From positions 1 to 10,266 of the forward strand of contig DASPUI010000208.1 in NCBI GenBank assembly GCA_035622995.1: a stretch of DNA of 10,266 nucleotides, read 5' to 3'. The translations under genes and the position numbers were made by a program. Positions 1-6,660 of the stretch are shown piece after piece. Each line of letters begins with the position of its first letter. Positions within the stretch are counted from its first letter, which is position 1. The notes beneath the pieces are model-generated. The model ran no database searches. It was not told the origin of the DNA and saw only the letters and a list, made by a program, of their open reading frames with translations. Source of the DNA: DASPUI01 sp035622995 (lineage in GTDB: Bacteria; Verrucomicrobiota; Verrucomicrobiia; Chthoniobacterales; UBA10450).

Positions 1-362
1 TCCATGTTTGTCTTGCCGAGCGGAATTGCCCCGGCTGCTCGCAGATTTCGAATAACGGTCGCGTCGTAAGGGGATCGGTAATTCCCCAAAATTTTCGAAG
101 CGCAGGTGCAGGGTTGACCGGCGACGTTGATAATGTCCTTGATCGCGATCGGCACGCCGCCGAGCGGCAGATTCACGTCCGTTTTCTCGGCTTCCTTCAC
201 CGCCGTTTCAAAATCGAGCGACAAATACGCGTCAAGCGTCGGATCGACCTTTTCGATACGCGCGCGCAATGCTTTGAGCACGTCAGTCGGCGAAACCTCT
301 CCCCTGCGCAGCAAAGTCTGCAGGTCGGCAATCGTCAGGGCCGGCAAATCAGCCAGCTTCAT
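1..362 (-). CDS. gatA: Glutamyl-tRNA(Gln)/aspartyl-tRNA(Asn) amidotransferase subunit A, N-terminal part
   Basis: Subunit A of the GatCAB complex, a cytoplasmic amidase that releases ammonia from glutamine so that Glu-tRNA(Gln) or Asp-tRNA(Asn) can be amidated. Only the first 120 codons are in the window; the gene continues past base 1. Visible family features are the N-terminal helix region (LADLPALTIADLQTLL), the segment GGVPIAIKDII at about residues 69-78 in which Lys75 would be the catalytic lysine of the amidase Ser-cisSer-Lys triad, then CTCASKIL at 85-92 and GKTNM at 116-120. The two serines of the triad lie beyond the edge. I translated the start by hand: the ATG at 362-360 overlaps the gatC stop as ATGA, the usual sign of translational coupling, and no Shine-Dalgarno sequence precedes it. 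Identity is secure from the motif order and the gatC neighbour. gatB is not in view. Confidence 0.96.
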   Translation of the reverse strand, partial: MKLADLPALTIADLQTLLRRGEVSPTDVLKALRARIEKVDPTLDAYLSLDFETAVKEAEKTDVNLPLGGVPIAIKDIINVAGQPCTCASKILGNYRSPYDATVIRNLRAAGAIPLGKTNM

Positions 363-649
363 TCGACGACTTTGGTGACAATAAAAAGGTTGTTTGCCTG
401 ACGCGGCGCGTTGCTCAATGCCTCCTCGGCAGTGAACCAGTCACGCGGCTCGTCTTCACGAAAGACATTGAACACGGGAATTGCATGAGCCAGAGCTTCC
501 ACGTGACTCACATCGATCTGACGCAGCTTGTCAGCGTATTGCAAAACGTCGCCGAGCTGTTTTTGAAACAGCTGCGTTTCCTCGTCGCTTAGATTCAATC
601 GCGCCAGTTTGGCGACATAACCGACGTCAATTCCAGATGTATCGGGCAT
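359..649 (-). CDS. gatC: Glutamyl-tRNA(Gln)/aspartyl-tRNA(Asn) amidotransferase subunit C
   Basis: Small 96-residue subunit that wraps around and stabilises GatA in the GatCAB amidotransferase; length is typical for the family. Seen in the sequence: an N-terminal helix with YVAKLARLNLSDEE at about 11-24, the central ALAHAIPVFNVFREDEP at about 52-68, and the C-terminal APRQANNLFIVTKVVE, which matches the family pattern of a conserved Pro-Arg followed by a hydrophobic strand and a final Val-Ile/Val-Glu. The start follows the stop of the preceding coiled-coil gene by 3 bp, and the stop overlaps the gatA start. No Shine-Dalgarno sequence lies before this ATG, so translation probably depends on ribosomes arriving from upstream. 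The presence of GatCA implies that this organism makes Gln-tRNA and/or Asn-tRNA by the indirect route. Confidence 0.96.
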   Translation of the reverse strand: MPDTSGIDVGYVAKLARLNLSDEETQLFQKQLGDVLQYADKLRQIDVSHVEALAHAIPVFNVFREDEPRDWFTAEEALSNAPRQANNLFIVTKVVE

Positions 650-652
650 GAA

Positions 653-1012
653 CTAAAAATGCAGATGTGTAGCGATCCAAATTACAGCGGCGGCGAAAAC
701 CACCACCAGGACGAGAAAAACGATTCTTCCTTCGCGCCGCTCTTTCCGAAGCGAGCCGCGAGGTTGTTCAACCCCTGTTTCGTAACGCTTGTCATGCAGC
801 GCGATTGAGACGTCGAGACGATTCCGGCCTTCGCTCGCCCGGGTTAACAGTTCTTCGCGCTGGCGCCGTTCAACTTCCTGAGCCAGTCGCGGCGCCTCCG
901 CGATCATCTTTTCCAATTTTTGCATTTGATCGCGCAGCACCGACTCCTGTTGCGCCAATTGTTCCTTGGTTTGATCGAGAGTGGTTGTCGATCTAATCGG
1001 GCGCCGAAGCAT
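653..1012 (-). CDS. Unrecognised small coiled-coil protein with one C-terminal membrane helix
   Basis: A 119-residue protein that I do not recognise. Residues about 11-60 are rich in Gln, Glu, Lys and Arg with hydrophobic residues at heptad-like spacing (for example EQLAQQESVLRDQMQKLEKM), indicating an amphipathic or coiled-coil segment. A basic stretch follows (RGSLRKERREGR, about 85-96), and then a strongly hydrophobic helix VFLVLVVVFAAAVIWIA at about 98-114, ending 5 residues later. There is no signal peptide, so the likely topology is tail-anchored with the coiled coil in the cytoplasm and basic residues on the inner face. Its architecture repeats that of the gene immediately upstream in the operon (coiled coil, linker, terminal membrane helix), so the two may form a membrane complex. 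Six bp separate it from the upstream stop and 3 bp from gatC. Function unknown. Confidence 0.85.
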   Translation of the reverse strand: MLRRPIRSTTTLDQTKEQLAQQESVLRDQMQKLEKMIAEAPRLAQEVERRQREELLTRASEGRNRLDVSIALHDKRYETGVEQPRGSLRKERREGRIVFLVLVVVFAAAVIWIATHLHF

Positions 1013-1017
1013 GCAGC

Positions 1018-1023
1018 ATCACC
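1018..1023 (-). promoter_or_regulatory. Shine-Dalgarno-like GGTGAT built over the upstream stop codon
   Basis: On the minus strand GGTGAT ends 5 nt before the ATG at 1012 and would pair with the end of 16S rRNA as part of the extended AAGGAGGTGAT consensus. The TGA inside it is the stop codon of the preceding coiled-coil gene, which would couple termination to re-initiation. It supports the choice of 1012 as the start of the 119-residue protein. The match is short, so confidence is low. Confidence 0.35.
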
Positions 1024-1657
1024 GGGGCGAGGAAGCCATCCAGAAAAAGACAACGAGCGCAATCAATCCAAAAACGATCAGCGGCAAACTGAAAGCAAAA
1101 CCGATCTTCAACCATTGCGAAAACGACCGGCCGCCGAGATTGCCAACTTCGGGCGCGACTTCCGGCAGCACCTGATCGTCTTCGATGTCGCCGGTGGCTT
1201 GCAGTCGACTTCTCTGCTGAGTGAATTCAGATCTCGCGCTTTCCACCGTGCTAAGCGCCCGACTCAACTCCTTGTGCAGGTCCGCCGGGTTCCAGCTTTT
1301 CGGGTCGATCGCTTCGATTAATTCCAAATGTTGGCCGAAGCTTTCGCGGGTCGCGCGCAGTTGCTCGAGCCGCTTCTGGGCGTCGTACGCCTCGCGTTCC
1401 AGCACCACCAGCGATCGCGACAGCTTGTCGGTCATGTCCGCTCGGCCTCGGTCCAATTCCTCCTGCCGCCGGCTAAGTTCTTCCAGTTCGCGCTTTTGCT
1501 TTTCGATTTGTTCCTGCTGCCGTTTAAGCTGAAGCAATTGCTCCTGCGCTTTTTGAACCTGCGAATCGAGGTGCTCGGCGGAGAGCGGCTCTTCCTCATT
1601 CAATTCCAGCATCTGCTCGATCGGTCGAATTTTTTCGGGCATATCAAACTTCTTCAT
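1019..1657 (-). CDS. Unrecognised coiled-coil protein with one C-terminal membrane helix
   Basis: A 212-residue protein, not recognised. Residues about 30-155 are dominated by Gln, Glu, Lys, Arg and Leu with heptad-like periodicity (QVQKAQEQLLQLKRQQEQIE; ELEELSRRQEELDRGR), strongly suggesting a long coiled coil. It is interrupted near 116-128 by a Pro/Trp-containing break (AIDPKSWNPADLH) that looks like a hairpin or conserved linker. An acidic/proline linker (about 157-172) leads to a hydrophobic helix at about 185-207 (IGFAFSLPLIVFGLIALVVF), followed by a very short tail. No signal peptide is visible, so a tail-anchored membrane protein with a cytoplasmic coiled coil is the likely form. It heads the tight cluster with the 119-residue protein, gatC and gatA. 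Start: the first ATG in frame; a purine-rich but imperfect ribosome-binding region precedes it. A general membrane scaffold is possible, but nothing in the sequence specifies a role. Confidence 0.85.
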   Translation of the reverse strand: MKKFDMPEKIRPIEQMLELNEEEPLSAEHLDSQVQKAQEQLLQLKRQQEQIEKQKRELEELSRRQEELDRGRADMTDKLSRSLVVLEREAYDAQKRLEQLRATRESFGQHLELIEAIDPKSWNPADLHKELSRALSTVESARSEFTQQRSRLQATGDIEDDQVLPEVAPEVGNLGGRSFSQWLKIGFAFSLPLIVFGLIALVVFFWMASSPR

Positions 1658-1749
1658 CTCGCCGCGCTCTCGTCCTCTGCGCGTGACTCACCGACGCCAC
1701 ATTAATGAGTCGCGCTCAGAATTCCAGAATTTTTCCGAAAAGAAATTTC

Positions 1750-2943
1750 CTATCGGCCCGGCATCATTTCGAGGAGAAAACCTTTAAAATATTCGGTCTC
1801 CGGCAATGTTGGCAGAACAGGATGATCGATCGCCTGTTCGAAGCGTCGAAGTTTTCTGGCCGAACGCCGGGCATCGACCAACGCATCGGCAATGCTTTGC
1901 GCGAACGCGGTCTCGCTCACATGATGCGAACAGGAGAACGTTGCAAGCACGCCATCTTTCGAAAGCAGCTTAAACGCTCGCAGATGCAGTTCGCGATAAC
2001 CTCTCATTGCGTCGCGCAGTCCGCCTTTTGCTTTCGCAAACGACGGCGGATCCAAGATAATCAGGTCGAATTGCGCATCCGCCTTCTCCGCTGCGCGCAA
2101 GAATTGGAACACATCCTGTGCGCGCCAATCGACGACCAGCTTGTTTCGCTCTGCGTTCCGCTTCGCCGCCGCGATACTTTCGGCATTTTCGTCCACGCCC
2201 GTGACTTCGGCCGCGCCTGCACACGCGCCCGCCAGCGCGAATGCGCCTTGATTGGTGAAACAATCGAGCAGTCGGCGGTCGCGGGCATGCTCGGCGACAA
2301 TTTGATAATTGTCGCGCTGGTCCAGGTAAAAACCGGTCTTGTGCCCGCGCAGAAGATCGATCTGGAATTGGAGAGGCACGCCCGGTCGCGTCCCATTGAT
2401 TTCAATCGAGATTGGCGTCGACGGAGCGGAGCCCTTCAGGACGCCGGCCCGTAACTCAAGTCCCTCTGCCTTCCTCACCGGCGCATCGTTGCGTTCGATG
2501 ATCGCAATCTGCTCGCCAAAAATATCGACGATCGCTTGGACGATCAGACTTTTTCGCAAATCCATCCCGAGGGTCAGGGTCTGAAGCACGAAATGATCGC
2601 CATAGCGATCGAGGACCACGCCTGGCAATCCGTCGCTTTCGCTCCAAACAATCCGCCGTAATTTCGGATCGACTTTCCTGCGGTCACGATATTCCGCCGC
2701 TTGTGCAATCCGGCGGGTGAAGAAATCGAGATCGAGATCCTGTTTTCGACGCGAGAAACGCCGCGCAACAATTTGCGATTTCGAATTGTAAATCGCGCTG
2801 CCGATCAAATGGTCGCGCCCATCTTTCAGGGAAATCACATCGCCATCAGTCGGTTTGCCGAAGATTTTCAGCACCTCACTCGAAAAAACCCAATCGTGGC
2901 CGTGAAGAACTCTCGCGCGCGGTTTGACGACGATTCCTGCCAT
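1750..2943 (-). CDS. rlmI: Class I SAM-dependent 23S rRNA (cytosine-5) methyltransferase, RlmI family
   Basis: Predicted cytoplasmic rRNA methyltransferase that transfers a methyl group from S-adenosylmethionine to C5 of a cytosine in 23S rRNA (C1962 in E. coli for RlmI). From the ATG at 2943 it is 397 residues, almost exactly the RlmI length. Domains: an N-terminal PUA-like RNA-binding part (about 1-75), a linker with SESDGLPGVVLDRYGD (101-116), the RlmI hallmark HKTGFYLDQRDN (201-212), a Rossmann SAM-binding loop LLDCFTNQGAFAL (225-237) with VTGVDENAES (247-256), motif IV ILDPPSF (296-302), and FSCSHH (336-341) whose Cys338 is the likely catalytic cysteine. A GTG or ATG 30 bases further out would add MRLFAFNIVV and overlap purC; I prefer 2943 because MAGIVVKPRA fits the family N-terminus. 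Exact target base is inferred from family only. Confidence 0.9.
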   Translation of the reverse strand: MAGIVVKPRARVLHGHDWVFSSEVLKIFGKPTDGDVISLKDGRDHLIGSAIYNSKSQIVARRFSRRKQDLDLDFFTRRIAQAAEYRDRRKVDPKLRRIVWSESDGLPGVVLDRYGDHFVLQTLTLGMDLRKSLIVQAIVDIFGEQIAIIERNDAPVRKAEGLELRAGVLKGSAPSTPISIEINGTRPGVPLQFQIDLLRGHKTGFYLDQRDNYQIVAEHARDRRLLDCFTNQGAFALAGACAGAAEVTGVDENAESIAAAKRNAERNKLVVDWRAQDVFQFLRAAEKADAQFDLIILDPPSFAKAKGGLRDAMRGYRELHLRAFKLLSKDGVLATFSCSHHVSETAFAQSIADALVDARRSARKLRRFEQAIDHPVLPTLPETEYFKGFLLEMMPGR

Positions 2944-2952
2944 GACAACAAT
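2924..2952 (+). promoter_or_regulatory. Possible purC promoter inside the rlmI 5' end
   Basis: TTGACG (2924-2929, 5 of 6 matches to the sigma-70 -35 box) is followed by a 17-bp spacer and AACAAT (2947-2952, 4 of 6 matches to the -10 box). If used, transcription would begin close to 2958-2960, which is the purC start codon itself, giving a leaderless or nearly leaderless message; this fits the absence of a Shine-Dalgarno sequence before purC. Found by eye, with a weak -10 box. Confidence 0.25.
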
Positions 2953-2957
2953 GTTAA

Positions 2958-3851
2958 ATGCAAATAGCCGCACAATCGATTGTCGATCTGCCCGGAATCA
3001 AAAAATTGCGGAGTGGCAAGGTCCGCGAAGTCTTCGATCTGACCGATACGCTTCTTTTCGTCGCGACCGACCGGATTTCGGCATTCGACGTGATATTGCC
3101 CGATCCAATTCCGAAAAAAGGCGCGGTCCTAAATCAGCTCTCGGCCTTTTGGTTCAAACGCTTCAGCAACATCGACAATCACTTCGTGACGGCCGATTTC
3201 GCTGAGTTTCCGAAAGAACTTCAACCATTTCGGGAGCAGCTTTCGGGACGATCGATGATCGTGAAAAAGACCAAGCCGCTGGCGGTGGAATGTGTCGTTC
3301 GTGGCTATCTTGCCGGCTCCGGTTGGAAAGAATATCAGGAATCGCAGAGCGTTTGTGGAATCAAATTGCCGGGCGGACTCAAGCTCGGGTCGCAGTTGCC
3401 CGAGCCAATTTTCACGCCGGCGACAAAAGCCGAGACCGGTCACGATGAAAACATCGATATGAAAAGGTGTGCGCAAATTCTTGGAGTCAAGGTCGCGGAG
3501 CGGGTCAAGGATCTGAGTTTGGAGATTTATTCGAAAGGACGAGATCATGCTGCGCAGTGCGGGATCATTGTCGCCGATACCAAATTCGAGTTCGGACAAA
3601 TCGGCGACAAACTTCTGTTGATCGATGAAGTTCTGACACCTGATTCGTCCCGATTCTGGCCGAAAGATCACTATGTTGTCGGCCACAGCCCACCGAGCTT
3701 CGACAAACAATTTGTGCGTGATTATCTCGAAACGCTCGATTGGGACAAAACTCCACCCGGGCCGAAGCTGCCGGGCGACGTGATCGCGCGCACGGCCGCG
3801 AAATATATCGAGGCGTTTGAGAAGTTAACCGGGCAGAAATTAAAAATGTGA
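2958..3851 (+). CDS. purC: Phosphoribosylaminoimidazole-succinocarboxamide synthase (SAICAR synthetase)
   Basis: ATP-dependent ligase joining aspartate to CAIR to give SAICAR, in de novo purine synthesis; cytoplasmic. It is 297 residues long, matching the longer yeast-like form of the enzyme rather than the roughly 237-residue E. coli form. Seen: the nucleotide-binding start SGKVREVFDL (19-28), ATDRISAFDV (36-45), SAFWF (62-66), the first SAICAR synthetase signature around VECVVRGYLAGSGW (110-123), LPEPIFTPATKAETGHDENI (147-166), and the second signature LIDEVLTPDSSR (221-232). The only plus-strand gene here: it diverges from the methyltransferase with 14 bp between start codons and ends 66 bp from the convergent mdh stop. 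No Shine-Dalgarno sequence is visible before the ATG; the ATG at 2951 is out of frame. It stands alone, not in a purine operon. Confidence 0.97.
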   Translation: MQIAAQSIVDLPGIKKLRSGKVREVFDLTDTLLFVATDRISAFDVILPDPIPKKGAVLNQLSAFWFKRFSNIDNHFVTADFAEFPKELQPFREQLSGRSMIVKKTKPLAVECVVRGYLAGSGWKEYQESQSVCGIKLPGGLKLGSQLPEPIFTPATKAETGHDENIDMKRCAQILGVKVAERVKDLSLEIYSKGRDHAAQCGIIVADTKFEFGQIGDKLLLIDEVLTPDSSRFWPKDHYVVGHSPPSFDKQFVRDYLETLDWDKTPPGPKLPGDVIARTAAKYIEAFEKLTGQKLKM

Positions 3852-3917
3852 GATCGCAGCAACACGCGTTGTCGTGTCCCAAACAGTAGCGCGCGCCGAA
3901 AGCGCACATCCTCCAGG

Positions 3918-4901
3918 TTATGGCAATAGTTCGCTGACCAGCGACTTCTCTTCTTTCAATTCCGCAACCGATTTTTCGATCTTGTCTAGGCTGAAATCGT
4001 TCAGCGGAAGTTTTTGCACAACCTCCCATTTCCCGCCGCGGACGCGAACCGGAAACGACGAGATTAGATCTCTTTCGACGTCGTAACTCCCATCCGCGCA
4101 AACAGCGACGCTGTGCCAATTGTTGGCGGGCGTGTCGTTGGTCAGAAACCGGACGGTATCGACGACCGCGTTTGCAGCCGAGGCAGCCGACGAAAGACCG
4201 CGGGCCTTGATAATTGCCGCCCCGCGCTGTTGCACCATCGAAATAAACTCGCCCTGCAACCATTTTTCGTCCGCGATCACTTCATTCGCCGGCCGACTGT
4301 CGATCTTCGCATTGTAAAAATCCGGATATTGCGTTGCCGAATGATTTCCCCAGATGGTCATGTTCGTAACGCGTGTAATTTCGACGCCCGCTTTGTGCGC
4401 AAGTTGCGCGCGCGCGCGATTTTCATCAAGCCGAGTCATGGCGAACCAGCGGTCGCGCGGGACGTCTTTGGCATTATTCATCGCGATCAGGCAATTTGTG
4501 TTGCAGGGATTTCCGATAACGAGGACACGGACATCGGCGGCCGCGTTCTTCTCAATGGCTTTGCCCTGGCCGACAAAAATTTTGCCATTGATGCCGAGCA
4601 GATCTTTGCGCTCCATCCCGGCTTTTCGCGGCACGCTCCCGACGAGCAACGCCCAATTGACGTCGCGAAATCCTTCGTCCAGGTCGGCTGTCGGGACGAC
4701 GGAGTGCAAAAGTGGAAACGCGCAATCGTTCAGCTCCATGACCACCCCATCGAGCGCTCCGAGCGCCACCGGGATTTCAAGAAGATGCAGGGCAACCGGC
4801 TGATCCGGCCCGAACATCTGACCGGAAGCGATACGGAAAAGGAGCGAATAGCCGATTTGTCCGGCCGCGCCGGTGACGGCAACTTTGACGGGAGATTGCA
4901 T
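3918..4901 (-). CDS. mdh: NAD-dependent malate dehydrogenase, cytosolic/Thermus type
   Basis: Interconverts malate and oxaloacetate with NAD(H) in the TCA cycle; soluble. It is 327 residues from the ATG at 4901, the usual size of the cytosolic (MDH type 2) subgroup. Seen: NAD-binding loop TGAAGQIGYSL (10-20); LLEIP (40-44), whose acidic Glu42 favours NAD over NADP; mobile active-site loop PRKAGMERKDLL (91-102) with substrate arginines 92 and 98; GNPCNTN (130-136); MTRLDENRAR (155-164) with Asp159 and Arg162; and IWGNHSATQYPD (183-194) with catalytic His187. The Asp-His pair and all substrate arginines are intact. An in-frame GTG at 4934 would add 11 residues, MNLRNLRIKRD, but these are a translation of the AATCTGCG intergenic repeat, so I reject it. 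AAAGAG-like purines precede the chosen ATG. It is last in the pbpC-uvrD-malQ-mdh series. Confidence 0.96.
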   Translation of the reverse strand: MQSPVKVAVTGAAGQIGYSLLFRIASGQMFGPDQPVALHLLEIPVALGALDGVVMELNDCAFPLLHSVVPTADLDEGFRDVNWALLVGSVPRKAGMERKDLLGINGKIFVGQGKAIEKNAAADVRVLVIGNPCNTNCLIAMNNAKDVPRDRWFAMTRLDENRARAQLAHKAGVEITRVTNMTIWGNHSATQYPDFYNAKIDSRPANEVIADEKWLQGEFISMVQQRGAAIIKARGLSSAASAANAVVDTVRFLTNDTPANNWHSVAVCADGSYDVERDLISSFPVRVRGGKWEVVQKLPLNDFSLDKIEKSVAELKEEKSLVSELLP

Positions 4902-4911
4902 ATCTCTTTTT

Positions 4912-4947
4912 ATCCGCAGATTTCGCAGATTCACGCAGATTTTTTTG
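4912..4947 (-). repeat. Tandem AATCTGCG intergenic repeat in front of mdh
   Basis: Within the 61-bp malQ-mdh gap the plus strand shows CGCAGAT three times, at 4915-4921, 4924-4930 and 4934-4940, with spacings of 9 and 10 bases, followed by a run of T. Read toward mdh this is AATCTGCG repeated, after a run of seven A. From memory, the same short tandem motif is scattered between genes in many Verrucomicrobiota and related genomes, often wrongly translated as NLRNLR; I cannot verify that here. It leaves only about 10 bases between the last unit and the mdh start codon. Confidence 0.75.
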
Positions 4948-4962
4948 CTGCGAGGGATCTCG

Positions 4963-6660
4963 CTATAGCCGGCCTGCCTTTTCCAACAATTCGCGAATCA
5001 GTTTCATCCGCCGCTGTTCTTTTCGACTGGAGCGCAGTTGGGAAACGCTCCGCTGCATCCGGCGCGCCCAATTTGTGCTAACCGCTGTCCCGGGAACGTT
5101 AAAACGGTAATTCCGAGCCAGCAGGTCAGTGATCATCACAATTGCGATCCACGATTCGCACTTAAAAAGCCCTTCCATTATTACCGGATAAAAGTCCCTC
5201 TCAAAATAGACCTGCTCGCTCTGCCGCTGAAAGCCGGCGAAGTCGGCGATCTTATTGATATTATCGCGCGCCTGGTCGGAATCGGAGGAGGGCGGTTCGA
5301 GTGCTTCCTCCCATAATTTTCGAACGGGTTTGTGATCGTGCGTCGCGTAGGTGGCAACCGATAGGCGCTGATATTGAGAGCCGGGAATGACTTTGCCGTT
5401 TTGAATTTCCCATTGCGGGATTTTGAAACCGGCGATGCCTAAAGAAAGCAGATGCGGACGGACGTAATCCGGCACGGTCCCGAGGTCCTCGCCCACGACG
5501 CGTTCCGCTCCGGCTTCCCCAAGCACCATTCGGAGATATTCTTCGCCCTCGCGTCGATTTGCTTCACAATTTTGGGGATTTGAATCGTCTCGCGGGGCGA
5601 AACGCGGAGCCCGCCCGCCCGTTCGTTCAAGCATTTGGTTCCAGTCGAGAGGCAGGAATTCCCTATTCAGCCGCGGGCGCCATGGAAACGAATAGATCCG
5701 GTAAAATCCGAGGATGTGGTCGATTCGAAACAAATGGAATATTTGCCGAACTCCGCGGACGCGTTGCCGCCACCAATCGAAATTGTTCGCGCGCATTACG
5801 TCCCAGCGATATAACGGAATGCCCCAGTTTTGGCCCCATTTCTGGGTAAATTCGTCGTCCTTGAAATAAATTTCGGGCGGCGCACCGCCGCTCCAGTCGA
5901 GCGTGAATTGATCCGGATGTGCCCAGACATCGCCGCTGTAATAACTGACGCCGAACGGAATGTCGCCCATCAGCGCGACCCCACGGCTTTCGGCGTACGA
6001 CTTTATTTCACGCCATTGTTTGTGCGCGATCCATTGGACGTAACAGAAAAATTGTCGGCGACGTTCAAAATTTTCCCGTTTTTCCAGTGATTGGCGATCG
6101 AGCCAGGCACGAGCGATCTGCGGTGCGCGGTGTTTAGTTTGCCACCTATCCCATTGTTCGGTTCCCTGGTTTTCCTCCATCAGTGCGCGAAAAAACGTGT
6201 AGTTTCCAAGCCAGGCTGATTCCTCAGCGCAGAATTTTTCGAATTGCCCGCGACGGTCCCGGCCGGCGCTTGCGCAAAACTTCCCGAACGCTTTCTCCAT
6301 CAGTTCGTGCTTTAATTTTTTGACCCGGCGATATTTTACCGGCCCGCGCCGCAACTTTTCCAAATCGACGTTTGCGGCGACGGAGGCGAAGTCGTCACGG
6401 TTCAAGTCTTCGAGCGCTTGCGGCGACAGATCCAGTGTCGTCGGTTCAATTGCGGTTGCGCTAATCGCGTTGTAGGGACTGTTGTCGGGACCTGTTTCAT
6501 TGATCGGCAGCAATTGCACCAGGTGAAATCCGGCTTCCGCGAGCCAGTCGATAAACTCACGCAACCCCGCCAGGTCGCCGATTCCCAGATCCCCTTCGCG
6601 CCGCAGGGCAAAAATTGGAGCGAGCACGCCCGCGATTTTTTTATTTGGGGACAGATTCAT
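4963..6660 (-). CDS. malQ: 4-alpha-glucanotransferase (amylomaltase, GH77)
   Basis: Transfers alpha-1,4-glucan segments between maltooligosaccharides (disproportionation), in maltose, starch or glycogen metabolism; cytoplasmic. It is 565 residues, close to the roughly 500-700 of GH77 enzymes. Seen: N-terminal barrel start GVLAPIFALRREGDLGIGDL (11-30), QLLPINETGPDNSPYNAISA (49-68), MGDIPFGVSYYSGDVWAHPD (231-250), GQNWGIPLYRWD (276-287), FRIDHILGF (311-319) with nucleophile Asp314, VGEDLGTVP (389-397) with acid/base Glu391, and ATHDH (439-443) with stabilising Asp442. All three catalytic carboxylates are present. The stretch after Asp442 (KPVRKLW) differs from the common THDNDT-type continuation, suggesting a divergent subgroup. 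The start ATG is the only one before the conserved region; it has no Shine-Dalgarno sequence and lies in a palindromic repeat that could fold over it. The gaps to uvrD (79 bp) and mdh (61 bp) both hold repeats. Confidence 0.95.
   Translation of the reverse strand: MNLSPNKKIAGVLAPIFALRREGDLGIGDLAGLREFIDWLAEAGFHLVQLLPINETGPDNSPYNAISATAIEPTTLDLSPQALEDLNRDDFASVAANVDLEKLRRGPVKYRRVKKLKHELMEKAFGKFCASAGRDRRGQFEKFCAEESAWLGNYTFFRALMEENQGTEQWDRWQTKHRAPQIARAWLDRQSLEKRENFERRRQFFCYVQWIAHKQWREIKSYAESRGVALMGDIPFGVSYYSGDVWAHPDQFTLDWSGGAPPEIYFKDDEFTQKWGQNWGIPLYRWDVMRANNFDWWRQRVRGVRQIFHLFRIDHILGFYRIYSFPWRPRLNREFLPLDWNQMLERTGGRAPRFAPRDDSNPQNCEANRREGEEYLRMVLGEAGAERVVGEDLGTVPDYVRPHLLSLGIAGFKIPQWEIQNGKVIPGSQYQRLSVATYATHDHKPVRKLWEEALEPPSSDSDQARDNINKIADFAGFQRQSEQVYFERDFYPVIMEGLFKCESWIAIVMITDLLARNYRFNVPGTAVSTNWARRMQRSVSQLRSSRKEQRRMKLIRELLEKAGRL

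Noticed and set aside
1658..1749. Promoter for the coiled-coil/gatCA cluster in the 92-bp gap after rlmI
   Set aside because: The best pairing I found (TTCTGG, 17 bp, ATTAAT) matches the -35 box in only 2 of 6 positions; AT-rich imperfect palindromes are present but nothing convincing.
1705..2454. 249-codon open frame on the plus strand opposite rlmI
   Set aside because: Shadow of a well-supported methyltransferase, Arg/Cys/His-rich composition without domain signals.
3852..3917. Possible bidirectional terminator between the convergent purC and mdh genes
   Set aside because: Only a 5-bp stem (ACACG 3862-3866 with CGTGT 3873-3877) and no T-run on either strand; not enough for an intrinsic terminator.
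3565..4263. 232-codon minus-strand frame spanning the purC 3' end and the mdh 3' end
   Set aside because: Overlaps two real genes, purC in antisense and mdh in a wrong frame; composition is Arg-rich and low in recognisable motifs.
4902..4934. GTG at 4934 as the mdh start
   Set aside because: The added residues translate the tandem intergenic repeat; family N-termini begin just before the NAD-binding loop, as with the ATG at 4901.
4113..5081. 322-codon open frame on the plus strand opposite mdh
   Set aside because: It is antisense to a complete malate dehydrogenase with all catalytic motifs, crosses the malQ-mdh gap and resembles no known family; open only because of codon bias of the real gene.
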